A stretch of 42,527 nucleotides of DNA from Streptomyces sp. JJ38 (GTDB lineage Bacteria; Actinomycetota; Actinomycetes; Streptomycetales; Streptomycetaceae). The number at the start of each line of letters is the position of its first letter. The stretch's first letter is position 1. The stretch is taken from the NCBI RefSeq assembly GCF_019303475.1, contig NZ_JABLSI010000044.1, forward strand, positions 1-42,527, read 5' to 3'. Below, in pieces: positions 22,594 through 31,947 of the stretch. A program made the translations under genes and the position numbers. Under the pieces are notes generated by a model. It ran no database searches and had not been told where the DNA came from. It saw nothing but the letters and a program-made list of their open reading frames with translations.

Positions 22594-24813
22594 GTGACAG
22601 ACTCGACCATCATCTACACGCACACCGATGAGGCGCCGGCCCTGGCGACGTACTCGTTCCTGCCGGTGGTCCAGGCGTACGCCAAGACGGCCGGGGTTCG
22701 CGTGGAGACGCGTGACATCTCGCTCGCGGGCCGGATCATCGCCTCCTTCCCCGAGTACCTTCAGGAGTCGCAGCGGATCGAGGACGCGCTGGCGGCCCTG
22801 GGGGAGCTGGCGAAGACGCCGCAGGCCAACATCATCAAGCTGCCGAACATCTCGGCCTCGATCCCGCAGCTCAAGGCGGCCATCGCCGAGCTCCAGGAGC
22901 AGGGCTACGCGCTTCCGGACTACCCGGACGAGCCGAAGACGGACGAGGAGCGCGAGATCCGCGCCCGGTACGACAAGGTCAAGGGCAGCGCCGTGAACCC
23001 GGTGCTGCGCGAGGGCAACTCGGACCGCCGTGCGCCCGCCTCCGTCAAGAACTACGCCAAGGCGCACCCGCACCGCATGGGCGCGTGGACGGCCGACTCC
23101 AAGACGAACGTCGCCCACATGACCGGTGACGACTTCCGCTCCACCGAGAAGTCGGCCGTGATCGCCAAGGCGGGTTCGCTGCGGATCGAGCTGAGCGGGG
23201 ACGACGGCTCCACCACCGTGCTGCGCGAGTCGGTACCGGTGCAGGAGGGCGAGATCGTCGACTCGGCCGTCATGCGCGTCGCGGTGCTGCGCGAGTTCCT
23301 GAAGGAGCAGGTGGCCCGGGCCAAGGCCGAGGGCGTGCTGTTCTCCGTGCACCTGAAGGCCACGATGATGAAGGTCTCGGACCCGATCATCTTCGGCCAC
23401 GTCGTGCGGGCCTTCTTCCCGAAGACGTTCGCCCAGTACGGCGAGACCCTGGCCAAGGCGGGGCTGACCCCGAACGACGGCCTGGGCGGCATCCTGAAGG
23501 GCCTGGAGGCGCTGCCCGAGGGCGCCGAGATCAAGGCGTCCTTCGACGCCGAGCTGGCCGAGGGCCCGGAGCTGGCCATGGTCGACTCGGACCGCGGCAT
23601 CACCAACCTGCACGTCCCCAGCGACGTCATCGTGGACGCGTCCATGCCCGCGATGATCCGCACCTCCGGCCACATGTGGGGCCCGGACGGTGAGGAGCAC
23701 GACACGCTCGCCGTCATCCCGGACAGCAGCTACGCGGGCATCTACCAGGTCGTCGTCGACGACTGCCGCGCCAACGGCGCCTACGACCCGTCGACGATGG
23801 GCTCGGTGCCCAACGTCGGTCTGATGGCGCAGAAGGCCGAGGAGTACGGCAGCCACGACAAGACGTTCGAGATCCCGACCACCGGTACCGTGCGCGTCCT
23901 GGACGAGGACGGCGCCGTCGTGCTGGAGCACACGGTCAGCGAGGGCGACATCTGGCGCATGTGCCAGACGAAGGACGTCCCCGTGCGCGACTGGGTCAAG
24001 CTCGCCGTCACGCGCGCCCGCGCCACCGGCGACCCGGCCGTGTTCTGGCTGGACGAGGGCCGCGCGCACGACGCGAACCTCATCGCGAAGGTCAGGCAGT
24101 ACCTGCCGGAGCACGACACCGAGGGCCTGCGCATCGAGATCATGAAGCCGGTCGACGCGATCGCGTTCTCCCTGGAGCGCATCCGCCGCGGCGAGAACAC
24201 GATCTCGGTCACCGGCAACGTCCTGCGCGACTACCTGACCGACCTGTTCCCGATCCTGGAGCTGGGCACCAGCGCCAAGATGCTCTCGGTCGTCCCGCTC
24301 ATCAACGGCGGCGGCCTGTTCGAGACGGGTGCCGGTGGCTCCGCGCCGAAGCACGTGCAGCAGCTCGTCAAGGAGAACTACCTGCGCTGGGACAGCCTGG
24401 GTGAGTTCCTGGCGCTGGCCGTCAGCTTCGAGCACCTCGCGCAGTCGACGGACAACGCCCGCGCCCAGGTCCTGGCCGACACGCTCGACCGGGCGACGGC
24501 GACGTTCCTCAACGAGAACAAGTCGCCCAGCCGGAAGCTCGGCGGGATCGACAACCGTGGCAGCCACTTCTACCTGGCCCTGTACTGGGCCCAGGAGCTG
24601 GCGAAGCAGACGGACGACGCCGAGCTCGCCGAGGCGTTCGGCGCCCTGGCCGGAACGCTGACCGAGCAGGAGCGGACGATCGTCGACGAGCTGGTCGCCG
24701 TCCAGGGTTCCCCGGCGGACATCGGCGGCTACTACCAGCCCGACGAGGCGAAGACGTCGGCCGTGATGCGGCCGTCGAAGACCCTCAACCAGGCGCTGGC
24801 CGTCCTCGGCTGA
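22594..24813 (+). CDS. icd: Monomeric NADP-dependent isocitrate dehydrogenase
   Basis: This 739-residue enzyme of the monomeric IDH family oxidises isocitrate to 2-oxoglutarate with NADP in the TCA cycle. Length and sequence match the family throughout: IIYTHTDEAPALATYSFLP at the start, the substrate loop KGSAVNPVLREGNSDRRAP, LKATMMKVSDPIIFGHVV, the metal-binding region VDDCRANGAYDPSTMGSVPNVGL, and GGLFETGAGGSAPKHVQQ. The GTG at 22594 has ggag at 22584-22587. It is monocistronic, with a strong hairpin after the stop. Confidence 0.97.
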   Translation: MTDSTIIYTHTDEAPALATYSFLPVVQAYAKTAGVRVETRDISLAGRIIASFPEYLQESQRIEDALAALGELAKTPQANIIKLPNISASIPQLKAAIAELQEQGYALPDYPDEPKTDEEREIRARYDKVKGSAVNPVLREGNSDRRAPASVKNYAKAHPHRMGAWTADSKTNVAHMTGDDFRSTEKSAVIAKAGSLRIELSGDDGSTTVLRESVPVQEGEIVDSAVMRVAVLREFLKEQVARAKAEGVLFSVHLKATMMKVSDPIIFGHVVRAFFPKTFAQYGETLAKAGLTPNDGLGGILKGLEALPEGAEIKASFDAELAEGPELAMVDSDRGITNLHVPSDVIVDASMPAMIRTSGHMWGPDGEEHDTLAVIPDSSYAGIYQVVVDDCRANGAYDPSTMGSVPNVGLMAQKAEEYGSHDKTFEIPTTGTVRVLDEDGAVVLEHTVSEGDIWRMCQTKDVPVRDWVKLAVTRARATGDPAVFWLDEGRAHDANLIAKVRQYLPEHDTEGLRIEIMKPVDAIAFSLERIRRGENTISVTGNVLRDYLTDLFPILELGTSAKMLSVVPLINGGGLFETGAGGSAPKHVQQLVKENYLRWDSLGEFLALAVSFEHLAQSTDNARAQVLADTLDRATATFLNENKSPSRKLGGIDNRGSHFYLALYWAQELAKQTDDAELAEAFGALAGTLTEQERTIVDELVAVQGSPADIGGYYQPDEAKTSAVMRPSKTLNQALAVLG

Positions 24814-24829
24814 CGCCGAGCCCACCTGC

Positions 24830-24864
24830 GCTCCACCCCGGCGGGCACCCCGCCGGGGTGGAGC
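24830..24864 (+). terminator. icd terminator
   Basis: Positions 24830-24845 (gctccaccccggcggg) pair perfectly with 24849-24864 around a 3-nt loop, 17 nt after the icd stop, followed by cgtttcgg. A textbook GC-rich actinobacterial terminator. Confidence 0.8.
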
Positions 24865-25034
24865 CGTTTCGGCGTCCCGGCGGCGGGCCGGGCCCGGGGC
24901 CGGGGGGCCGGGCAAGCGACGCGCAAGCGACGCGCCTTGCCCCGGGCGGGATGTGCGGGAAGCCTCGGAAGACGAGACGCCGGACGGCGGCCTTCGCCCC
25001 GACGGCGGTCCGAGCGCGTGACACGGAGGTAACT

Positions 25035-25937
25035 GTGCGGGTAGTGATCACCGGAGCCGGCGGCCTCATCGGGACCGCGTTGACGCGGTCGCTGCGCGGG
25101 GACGGCCATGAGGTCGTGCGGCTCGTGCGGCGTGCGCCGGTGGCGGACGACGAGGCGCGCTGGGACCCGGAGCGCGGCGAGGTGGACCGCGCCGGGCTCC
25201 TCGGCGCCGACGCCGTGGTGCACCTGGCCGGGGCGGGCGTGGGGGACCGCCGGTGGACGGCCTCCTACAAGCGGCTGATCCGCGACAGCCGGGTGTACGG
25301 CACGGCCACCCTCGCGCAGGCGCTGGCCTCCCTGGAGGTCCCGCCGCGCGTGCTGCTGTCCGCCAGCGGGATCAGCTACTACGGGGACACCGGTAGCCAG
25401 GCGGTGGACGAGACGGCACCGAGCGGCGACGGCTTCCTGGCCTCGGTGTGCCGGGACTGGGAGGCGGCCGCGGAACCGGCCCGCCGGGCCGGAGTGCGCA
25501 CGGTCTTCACCCGCACCGGCCTGGTGGTGTCCGGGGACGGCGGGGCGTGGGGCCGCCGACTGATGCCGCTGTTCCGGGCCGGTCTCGGCGGCCGCGTCGG
25601 CCACGGCCGCCAGTACTGGAGCTGTGTCTCCCTGCACGACCACGTCGCCGCCCTCCGCCATCTCCTGGACCGCCCGGAGCTGGACGGGCCGGTCAACGTG
25701 ACGGGCCCGAACCCGGTCACCAACCAAGAGGTGACGGCCGTCATGGGCCGGGTGCTGCGCCGTCCCACGCTGTTCACGGCTCCCGCGCCCGCCCTGCGGC
25801 TCGCTCTGGGCGACTTCGCCGAGGAACTCCTCGCCAGCACGCGTGTGCTCCCGAGCCGGCTGCTGGCCTCCGGCTTCACCTTCGCGCACCCCACCACCGA
25901 GGACGCCGTCCGGGCGGCGGCCGCCTCGCGCTCCTGA
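25035..25937 (+). CDS. TIGR01777-family NAD-dependent epimerase/dehydratase-like protein
   Basis: This 300-residue extended-SDR protein has the nucleotide-binding motif VVITGAGGLIGTAL at the start, VVHLAGAGVGDRRW, SASGISYYGDTG (active-site-like Ser-Tyr region) and RTGLVVSGDGGAWGRRLMPLFRAGLGGR, typical of the TIGR01777 (YfcH-like) family. The reaction is unknown. The GTG at 25035 has ggagg 5 nt upstream. It is convergent with the MMPL transporter gene, only 14 nt apart. Confidence 0.88.
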   Translation: MRVVITGAGGLIGTALTRSLRGDGHEVVRLVRRAPVADDEARWDPERGEVDRAGLLGADAVVHLAGAGVGDRRWTASYKRLIRDSRVYGTATLAQALASLEVPPRVLLSASGISYYGDTGSQAVDETAPSGDGFLASVCRDWEAAAEPARRAGVRTVFTRTGLVVSGDGGAWGRRLMPLFRAGLGGRVGHGRQYWSCVSLHDHVAALRHLLDRPELDGPVNVTGPNPVTNQEVTAVMGRVLRRPTLFTAPAPALRLALGDFAEELLASTRVLPSRLLASGFTFAHPTTEDAVRAAAASRS

Positions 25938-25951
25938 CCCCGGCGAGGAGC

Positions 25952-28036
25952 TCAGCGGGCCCGCAGGGAGCTGGGCCACCACACCGTGGGGCCGATCCAG
26001 CGGACGAGGGCGGGGACGAGCAGGGAGCGGACGACGAGGGTGTCCAGGAGCACCCCGAAGGCGACGATGAACGCGATCTGCACGAGGAACGAGAGCGGGA
26101 TGACGGCCAGGGCCGCGAAGGTCGCGGCCAGGACGACGCCCGCGGAGGTGATGACGCCGCCGGTCGCGGTGAGCCCCTTCAGGACGCCCGCCCGCGTGCC
26201 GGAGCGGAGGGTCTCCTCGCGGACGCGGGTCATGAGGAAGATGTTGTAGTCCACGCCGAGCGCGACGAGGAAGACGAAGCCGTAGAGCGGGACGGACGGG
26301 TCGGTGCCGGTGAAGCCGAGCAGGTGCTCGAAGACGAGGGCGGAGACGCCGAGCGTGGCGAAGAAGTTCAGCGCGACCGTCGCCACCAGCAGCACCGGCA
26401 TGAGCAGGGAGCGCAGCAGGAGGACGAGGATCAACAGGATGATCACCAGCACCACCGGGGTGATCACCGCGCGGTCGCGTTCGGCGGTCGCGCGGGTGTC
26501 GTGGGTCTGGGCGGTGTAGCCCCCGACCAGGGCCTCGGCCCCCGGGACGTCGACGGACTCGCGCAGGCGCTCCACGGTCCGCTGGGCGGCGTCGCTGTCC
26601 GCGGGGGCGGTCAGCGTCGCGTTGACCAGCACCCGGCCGTCGACGACGAGGGGCTCGCCGGCCCCGGGGCGCGGCCCCTCGGTGAGCGGCCCGGCCTCGG
26701 AGACGCCCTCGGTCTCCCGGGCCGCCGCGATCACCTCGTCCAGGGCGTCGGCGTCGGCGATGATGACCGCCGGATTGCCGGAGCCCCCGGGGTAGTGCTC
26801 GCTCAGCACCTCCTGGGCGGTCACCGAGGGCGCGTCGTTGACGAACGTCTCGCTCAGCGGCACCCCGTCGGTGCGCAGCTGACCGGCGAAGGCGGCGCAG
26901 AGGCACAGCCCCACCGTGGTGACCGCCACGAGGCGGCGGGGACGCCGGTCCACGAGCGAGGCCACACGTTCCCACACGCTGTGCGACCCGCCGCCCGGGG
27001 ACGTGGGGTCGCCGAGCCGCTTGGGGCGCGCCGGCCAGTAGGCGGCCCGGCCCAGCAGGGCGAGTGCCGCGGGCAGGAAGGTGAGTGTCGTGAGGACGGC
27101 GCAGGCGACCCCGATCGCCCCGACGGGGCCGAGCGCCCGGTTGTTGGTGAGGTCGCTGAGGAGCAGGGCGAGCAGCCCGAGCGCGACCGTCGCGGCGCTG
27201 GCCACGATCGCTCCCGCCGACCGGCGCGTCGCCGCGGCCATGGCCGTCAGCCGCGGCCGGCCTGCGGCGAGCTCCTCGCGGGCCCGGGCCGACAGCAGCA
27301 GGGCGTAGTCGGTGGCGGCACCGATGACGAGGATGAACAGGATGCCCTGCACCTGGCCGTCCACGCGCACGATGTCGTTCTCGGCGAGCCGGTAGACGAT
27401 CGCCGAGGCCGTCGACAGCGCCAGGACGGCGCTGGTCATGACGACCAGGGGCAGCAGCACGCTGCGGTACACCAGCAGGAGGATCAGGAGGACCACGCTG
27501 AGCGCGACGCCCAGCAGCAGTCCGTCGATCCCCGCGAAGGCCTCGCCGAGGTCGGCCTGGGTGGCGGCCGGCCCGGCGATGTAGACGGTGGCGCCGGGCA
27601 CGGCGTCGGCGGCCTCCCGCACCGCGTCCACGGCGGCGCCGGTCTCCTCGCCCAGGTCACCGCGCAGTTGGACGACGCCGCGCAGTGCCTCGCCGTCGTC
27701 GGAGGGCAGCACCGGCGACGCCGATCCCGTCACGCCCTCGACGTCGGCGACGGCCGCCATGGCGGCCTGAGCCTCCCGGCGCTGGTCCGCGGAGACGGAG
27801 CCGTCGTCGGCGGTCCACACCACGATCGCCGGGACGGTGTCGTCCTGCCGGAACGCCTCCTGCTCCTCCAGCACGCGGGTGGACTCGGCGCTGCGTGGCA
27901 GGAAGGACGTCTGGTCGTTGGTCGCGACCTCGCCCAGCTTGCCCGCGGCGGGACCGACCACGCCGCCGAGGGCGAGCCAGGCCACGAGCAGTACGGCGGG
28001 CAGGAACCAGCGCAGAACGCGTGGTGAAGGGCGCAC
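25952..28036 (-). CDS. MMPL-family RND transporter
   Basis: This 694-residue membrane transporter has the two-fold MMPL layout: a first membrane span (about 10-28), an extracytoplasmic domain, a six-helix bundle (about 170-330), a second soluble domain (about 370-510) and a second bundle (about 520-690). LGVDYNIFLMTRVREE and GAATDYALLLSARAREE are the conserved cytoplasmic motifs in the two halves, and GVVLAATFAALAVIPL follows the first. Family members export lipids, polyketides or drugs. The GTG at 28036 has gagagg 7 nt upstream. It is divergent from a MarR regulator that probably represses it. Confidence 0.92.
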   Translation of the reverse strand: MRPSPRVLRWFLPAVLLVAWLALGGVVGPAAGKLGEVATNDQTSFLPRSAESTRVLEEQEAFRQDDTVPAIVVWTADDGSVSADQRREAQAAMAAVADVEGVTGSASPVLPSDDGEALRGVVQLRGDLGEETGAAVDAVREAADAVPGATVYIAGPAATQADLGEAFAGIDGLLLGVALSVVLLILLLVYRSVLLPLVVMTSAVLALSTASAIVYRLAENDIVRVDGQVQGILFILVIGAATDYALLLSARAREELAAGRPRLTAMAAATRRSAGAIVASAATVALGLLALLLSDLTNNRALGPVGAIGVACAVLTTLTFLPAALALLGRAAYWPARPKRLGDPTSPGGGSHSVWERVASLVDRRPRRLVAVTTVGLCLCAAFAGQLRTDGVPLSETFVNDAPSVTAQEVLSEHYPGGSGNPAVIIADADALDEVIAAARETEGVSEAGPLTEGPRPGAGEPLVVDGRVLVNATLTAPADSDAAQRTVERLRESVDVPGAEALVGGYTAQTHDTRATAERDRAVITPVVLVIILLILVLLLRSLLMPVLLVATVALNFFATLGVSALVFEHLLGFTGTDPSVPLYGFVFLVALGVDYNIFLMTRVREETLRSGTRAGVLKGLTATGGVITSAGVVLAATFAALAVIPLSFLVQIAFIVAFGVLLDTLVVRSLLVPALVRWIGPTVWWPSSLRAR

Positions 28037-28087
28037 GGCACACCTCTCGGTCGGACGTGGCCGCCGGACACGGCCGGGAGCAGGTTA

Positions 28088-28102
28088 TCTCAATCATTGA
28101 GA
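28088..28102. promoter_or_regulatory. MarR-type operator between mmpL-like and marR-like genes
   Basis: TCTCAAT-c-ATTGAGA, a perfect 7-1-7 inverted repeat, lies centrally in the 85-bp divergent intergenic region. It overlaps the expected -35 region of the marR-like gene, whose -10 would be TAGGGT at 28110-28115, six nt before its GTG. Half-site length and AT-richness fit a MarR dimer site. Confidence 0.75.
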
Positions 28103-28121
28103 GATCTCGTAGGGTGGAGGG

Positions 28122-28628
28122 GTGAGAGCACACGAGCCCCGGACCCCCGGTGGCGTGGACGGGCCGCCCGACGGCCAACTGCACACCCTGGCGGTGCTGC
28201 TGCGGGGCATCACCGGGAGTGTCACCCGGGCCGGGCAGGAGTTCGCCCGCGCCCACGACCTGCACCACACCGACCTCCTCGCCCTCATCGCGATCCTGGA
28301 CGGGGACGGGCACGGCGGCCCGCTGACCCCCGGCCGCCTGCGCGAACACCTCAACCTCACCTCGGGGGCCGTCAGCGCGTGTCTGGACCGCCTCGAACGC
28401 GGCGGGCACATCACCCGGGTCCGCGACGAGAGCGACGGCCGCGTCGTCCACCTGCACTACGCCCCGGCGGGCCGCGCCATCGCCCGCGAGGCGTTCCTCC
28501 CGCTCGCCCGGCACACCGACGCCGTGCGCCGCCGCTTCGCCCCCGAGGACATGGCCGTCGTCCTGCGCTTCCTCGGTGAGCTGAACGCCGCGCTGGACGA
28601 GCGGCCGGACGAGGCGCCGGCCGGGTAG
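28122..28628 (+). CDS. MarR-family transcriptional regulator
   Basis: This 168-residue winged-helix regulator has DLLALIAILDG, the recognition region LREHLNLTSGAVSACLDRLERGGHITRV and the wing RDESDGRVVHLHYAPAGRAIA, all MarR hallmarks. It is divergent from the MMPL transporter and most likely represses both by binding the inverted repeat at 28088-28102. Inducer unknown. The GTG at 28122 follows TAGGGT by 6 nt, suggesting a leaderless transcript. The stop lies at the edge of a 27-bp tandem duplication. Confidence 0.9.
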   Translation: MRAHEPRTPGGVDGPPDGQLHTLAVLLRGITGSVTRAGQEFARAHDLHHTDLLALIAILDGDGHGGPLTPGRLREHLNLTSGAVSACLDRLERGGHITRVRDESDGRVVHLHYAPAGRAIAREAFLPLARHTDAVRRRFAPEDMAVVLRFLGELNAALDERPDEAPAG

Positions 28629-28654
28629 CGGCCGGACGAGGCGCCGGCCGGGTA
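28601..28654. repeat. Exact 27-bp tandem duplication at the end of the marR-like gene
   Basis: The 27-bp unit beginning gcggccggacgaggcgccgg is present twice in perfect tandem (28601-28627, 28628-28654), followed by an 8-bp third start. The first copy encodes the last residues RPDEAPAG and most of the stop codon; the second lies after the stop. It looks like a recent replication-slippage event. The rest of 28655-28760 shows no gene. Confidence 0.85.
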
Positions 28655-28760
28655 GCGGCCGGCCGAACCGGCTCGCGGGCGACCGGCGCGCCGCCGCCGT
28701 CCGCAGGGCCGTCGCCCTCACACTGACCGGTGACCACCGAGCGGGTAAGGGGGCGGCCAC

Positions 28761-30269
28761 ATGAGCGCCGGCGCGGCGGACCAGGCTCCCTTCCACTGGC
28801 TTTTCGGCGACCAGCTGGGCCCGCACTTCCTCCGCCCGGGCGCCACCGCCGTCATCATCGAGGCCACGTCCGTCCTGCGACGCAGACGATTCCACCGCGC
28901 CAAGGCCCACCTCGTGCTGTCCGCCATGCGCCACCGCGCGGCCGAACTCGGTGACCGGGTCCGCTACGTCCGGGCCGACACCTACCGCGAGGGGCTCGCC
29001 CGGGCGGTCGGCGACGCGCCCGTCACCGTCCACCACCCCACCTCCCACGCCGCGCTGCGCCTGGTGCGGTCGCTGCCGGGCGTCCGGGTGCTTCCCCCGC
29101 GCGGGTTCCTGGTGCCCTTCGAGGACTTCGGCCGCTGGGCGGAGTCCAGCGGCGGGAAGCGGCTGCGGATGGAGGACTTCTACCGTCGCGTCCGCCGGGA
29201 GCGCGACCTGCTCATGGACGGCGGCGAGCCCGCCGGAGGCCGGTGGAACCTGGACGCAGACAACCGCGAGCCCCCGCCCCGGCGAGAGCCCGAGCTGCCG
29301 GTGCCCGGCCCCTACCTGCCCCGCGAGGACGCCATCGACGACGAGGTCCGCGCGGACCTCGACCGGTGGGAGGAGGAGGGGCTGATCCACTGCGTCGGCC
29401 GCGACGGCCCCCGTCTCTTCCCGGCCAGCCGGGCCGAGGCCCGCCGGGCCCTGCGCGCGTTCGTCGACCGCCGGCTGCCCACCTTCGGCCGGTGGGAGGA
29501 CGCCATGCTCGCCGGGGACTGGGCCATGAGCCACAGCCTGCTCTCCGCCCCGCTCAACCTCGGCCTGCTCGACCCGGCCGAGTGCGTCGAGGCGGCCGAG
29601 CGGGCCTACCGCGAGGACCGGGCCCCGCTGAACTCCGTCGAGGGCTACGTCCGCCAGGTCGCCGGCTGGCGCGAGTACATGTGGCACCTGTACTGGCACC
29701 TCGGCCCCGCCTACCGGGACCGCAACGCCCTCGGCCACCACGGGGACCCGCCGGCGTGGTTCACCGAGCTGGACGCGGACGCCGTGGAGGCCCGGTGCCT
29801 GTCCACGGTGCTGGCGCAGGTCCGCGACCGGGGCTGGGTCCACCACATCCCGCGGCTGATGGTGCTCGGCAACTGGGCCCTCCAGCAGGGCTGGCACCCG
29901 GCCCGGGTCACGGACTGGTTCCACCGCTGCTTCGTCGACGGTTACGACTGGGTGATGCTCACCAACGTCGTCGGCATGTCCCAGTACGCCGACGGCGGCC
30001 AGATCACCACCAAGCCCTACGCCGCCGGGGGCGCCTACATCAACCGGATGAGCGACCTGTGCGGCCCCTGCGCCTACCGCCCGGGTGACCGCACCGGGCG
30101 GCGGGCCTGCCCCTACACCGCCGGGTACTGGGCCTTCGTGCACCGGCACCGCGACCTGCTCGCCCGCAACCACCGCACCGCCCGGGCCGTGCGCCAGCTC
30201 GGGCGCCTGTCCGACGTCGACACCCTGCTCCGGGAGGCGGCGGAACGACCCGGCACGGCGCCGCCGTGA
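28761..30269 (+). CDS. FeS-type cryptochrome/photolyase (PhrB-like, probable (6-4) photolyase)
   Basis: This 502-residue protein is of the prokaryotic FeS-BCP class, which binds FAD and a [4Fe-4S] cluster and repairs (6-4) photoproducts with light. Its four cluster cysteines are Cys346 (EARCLSTVL), Cys434 and Cys437 (LCGPCAY) and Cys450 (RRACPYTAGYW), the same order and nearly the same spacing as in Agrobacterium PhrB. The N-terminal Rossmann antenna domain (HWLFGDQLGPHFL) and the FAD-binding end (HHIPRLMVLGNWAL, ANVVGMSQYADGG-like) are complete. The ATG at 28761 follows aagggggcggccac, a weak ribosome-binding site. Single gene. Confidence 0.92.
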   Translation: MSAGAADQAPFHWLFGDQLGPHFLRPGATAVIIEATSVLRRRRFHRAKAHLVLSAMRHRAAELGDRVRYVRADTYREGLARAVGDAPVTVHHPTSHAALRLVRSLPGVRVLPPRGFLVPFEDFGRWAESSGGKRLRMEDFYRRVRRERDLLMDGGEPAGGRWNLDADNREPPPRREPELPVPGPYLPREDAIDDEVRADLDRWEEEGLIHCVGRDGPRLFPASRAEARRALRAFVDRRLPTFGRWEDAMLAGDWAMSHSLLSAPLNLGLLDPAECVEAAERAYREDRAPLNSVEGYVRQVAGWREYMWHLYWHLGPAYRDRNALGHHGDPPAWFTELDADAVEARCLSTVLAQVRDRGWVHHIPRLMVLGNWALQQGWHPARVTDWFHRCFVDGYDWVMLTNVVGMSQYADGGQITTKPYAAGGAYINRMSDLCGPCAYRPGDRTGRRACPYTAGYWAFVHRHRDLLARNHRTARAVRQLGRLSDVDTLLREAAERPGTAPP

Positions 30270-30465
30270 CGGGGGCCCCGTCCCGACGGTGATCCCGGTT
30301 ACACTCGCGGCCCCACGCCGGCGGGTCCGGCCCGCTCGCGGCCCCGGCCGGCGGCGCCTGACCTGCGCTCCGAGGCGGGCGGGGCGGGGTCGGGTCTTTC
30401 GGGCGCTTTCGTGGGACAGGCGTCTCATCAGGCGGTCGCGCGACAAATCGCTCGCGACGACACCG

Positions 30466-30471
30466 TAATCT
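30466..30471 (+). promoter_or_regulatory. Candidate -10 box of aroH
   Basis: TAATCT lies 7 nt before the aroH GTG, and no ribosome-binding site intervenes, which points to a leaderless mRNA. The surrounding 30425-30480 is relatively AT-rich. No strong -35 box is visible. Confidence 0.5.
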
Positions 30472-30478
30472 GGTTTCC

Positions 30479-31828
30479 GTGACCGTGAACGCTGAGAGCA
30501 GCACCTCGACCGCCACCTGGCGAGACCTTCCCGCGGCGCAGCAGCCTGACTACCCGGACCCGAAGGCTCTGCGCGATGTGATCGCGGACCTCGAGTCCTA
30601 TCCGCCGCTGGTCTTCGCCGGCGAGTGCGACCAGCTCAAGGACCGCCTGGCTGCCGTCGCCCGGGGCGAGGCGTTCCTGCTTCAGGGCGGTGACTGCGCC
30701 GAGGCCTTCGACGCGGTCTCCGCCGAGCACATCCGCAACAAGCTGAAGACCCTTCTCCAGATGGGCGCCGTCCTCACCTACGCCGGGTCGGTCCCGGTGG
30801 TGAAGGTGGGGCGCATCGCCGGCCAGTACAGCAAGCCCCGCTCCAAGCCGACCGAGACCCGGGACGGGCAGACGCTGCCCACCTACCGGGGCGACTCCGT
30901 CAACGGCTTCGAGTTCACCGCCGAGGCGCGCCGCCCCGACCCGGAGCGGCTCAAGCGCATGTACCAGGCCTCGGCCTCCACGCTGAACCTGGTGCGCGCC
31001 TTCACCACCGGCGGCTACGCGGACCTGCGCCAGGTGCACGCCTGGAACCAGGACTTCGTCAGGAACTCGCCGTCGGGCCAGCGCTACGAGGCACTGGCCC
31101 GCGAGATCGACCGGGCGCTGAACTTCATGAACGCCTGCGGGGTGGACCCGGAGGAGTTCAAGACCGTCGAGTTCTTCGCCTCCCACGAGGCGCTCCTCCT
31201 CGACTACGAGGCGGCGCTCACGCGGGTCGACTCGCGCAGCGGCAAGCTCTACGACGTCTCCGGACACATGGTCTGGATCGGGGAGCGCACCCGTCAGCTC
31301 GACCACGCCCACGTGGAGTTCTGCTCGCGGATCCGCAACCCGATCGGCGTCAAGCTCGGCCCGACGACGACGCCCGAGGAGGCGTTGGCGCTGATCGACA
31401 AGCTCGACCCGGACCGCGAGCCCGGGCGGCTCACGTTCATCGCGCGGATGGGCGCCGACAAGGTGCGCGACCGCCTCCCCACGCTGGTGGAGAAGGTCAC
31501 GGCCTCCGGGGCGCAGGTGGCGTGGGTGTCCGACCCCATGCACGGCAACACCTTCGAGGCGGCCTCCGGCCACAAGACGCGCCGCTTCGACGACGTGCTG
31601 GACGAGGTCAAGGGCTTCTTCGAGGTGCACAAGAGCCTCGGCACGCACCCGGGCGGCATCCACGTGGAGCTGACCGGCGACGACGTCACCGAGTGTGTGG
31701 GCGGCGGCGACGAGATCTTCGTCGACGACCTGCACCAGCGCTACGAGACGGCCTGCGACCCGCGGCTCAACCGGAGCCAGTCGCTGGACCTGGCCTTCCT
31801 GGTCGCCGAGATGTACCGGCACCAGTAG
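30479..31828 (+). CDS. aroH: Class II 3-deoxy-7-phosphoheptulonate (DAHP) synthase
   Basis: This 449-residue plant-type DAHP synthase condenses phosphoenolpyruvate and erythrose-4-phosphate, the first step of the shikimate pathway. Family motifs are complete: LLQGGDCAEAF (Cys of the metal site), RIAGQYSKPRSKPTE, FFASHEALLLDYE, GHMVWIGERTRQLD, GVKLGPTTTPEEAL, VSDPMHGNT, HPGGIHVELTGDDVTEC, and DPRLNRSQSLDLAFLVAE at the end. It supplies chorismate for the anthranilate synthase at the left end of the window. The GTG start follows TAATCT by 7 nt. Confidence 0.97.
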   Translation: MTVNAESSTSTATWRDLPAAQQPDYPDPKALRDVIADLESYPPLVFAGECDQLKDRLAAVARGEAFLLQGGDCAEAFDAVSAEHIRNKLKTLLQMGAVLTYAGSVPVVKVGRIAGQYSKPRSKPTETRDGQTLPTYRGDSVNGFEFTAEARRPDPERLKRMYQASASTLNLVRAFTTGGYADLRQVHAWNQDFVRNSPSGQRYEALAREIDRALNFMNACGVDPEEFKTVEFFASHEALLLDYEAALTRVDSRSGKLYDVSGHMVWIGERTRQLDHAHVEFCSRIRNPIGVKLGPTTTPEEALALIDKLDPDREPGRLTFIARMGADKVRDRLPTLVEKVTASGAQVAWVSDPMHGNTFEAASGHKTRRFDDVLDEVKGFFEVHKSLGTHPGGIHVELTGDDVTECVGGGDEIFVDDLHQRYETACDPRLNRSQSLDLAFLVAEMYRHQ

Positions 31829-31886
31829 TCGGCCGGGCGCCCGGCCGCGGCATGCGGCCGGTTCCGCCGAACGGGGTACGACGCCA

Positions 31887-31928
31887 CTGGGGCGTGGGTC
31901 ACATCGATCCACGCCCCAGCTGTCTTTT
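31887..31928 (+). terminator. aroH intrinsic terminator
   Basis: CTGGGGCGTGG (31887-31897) pairs exactly with CCACGCCCCAG (31909-31919), followed by ctgtctttt. It is one of the few hairpins here with a real T-run and lies 58 nt after the aroH stop. Confidence 0.85.
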
Positions 31929-31947
31929 GGAGCCGCCCTCGGCAGGG

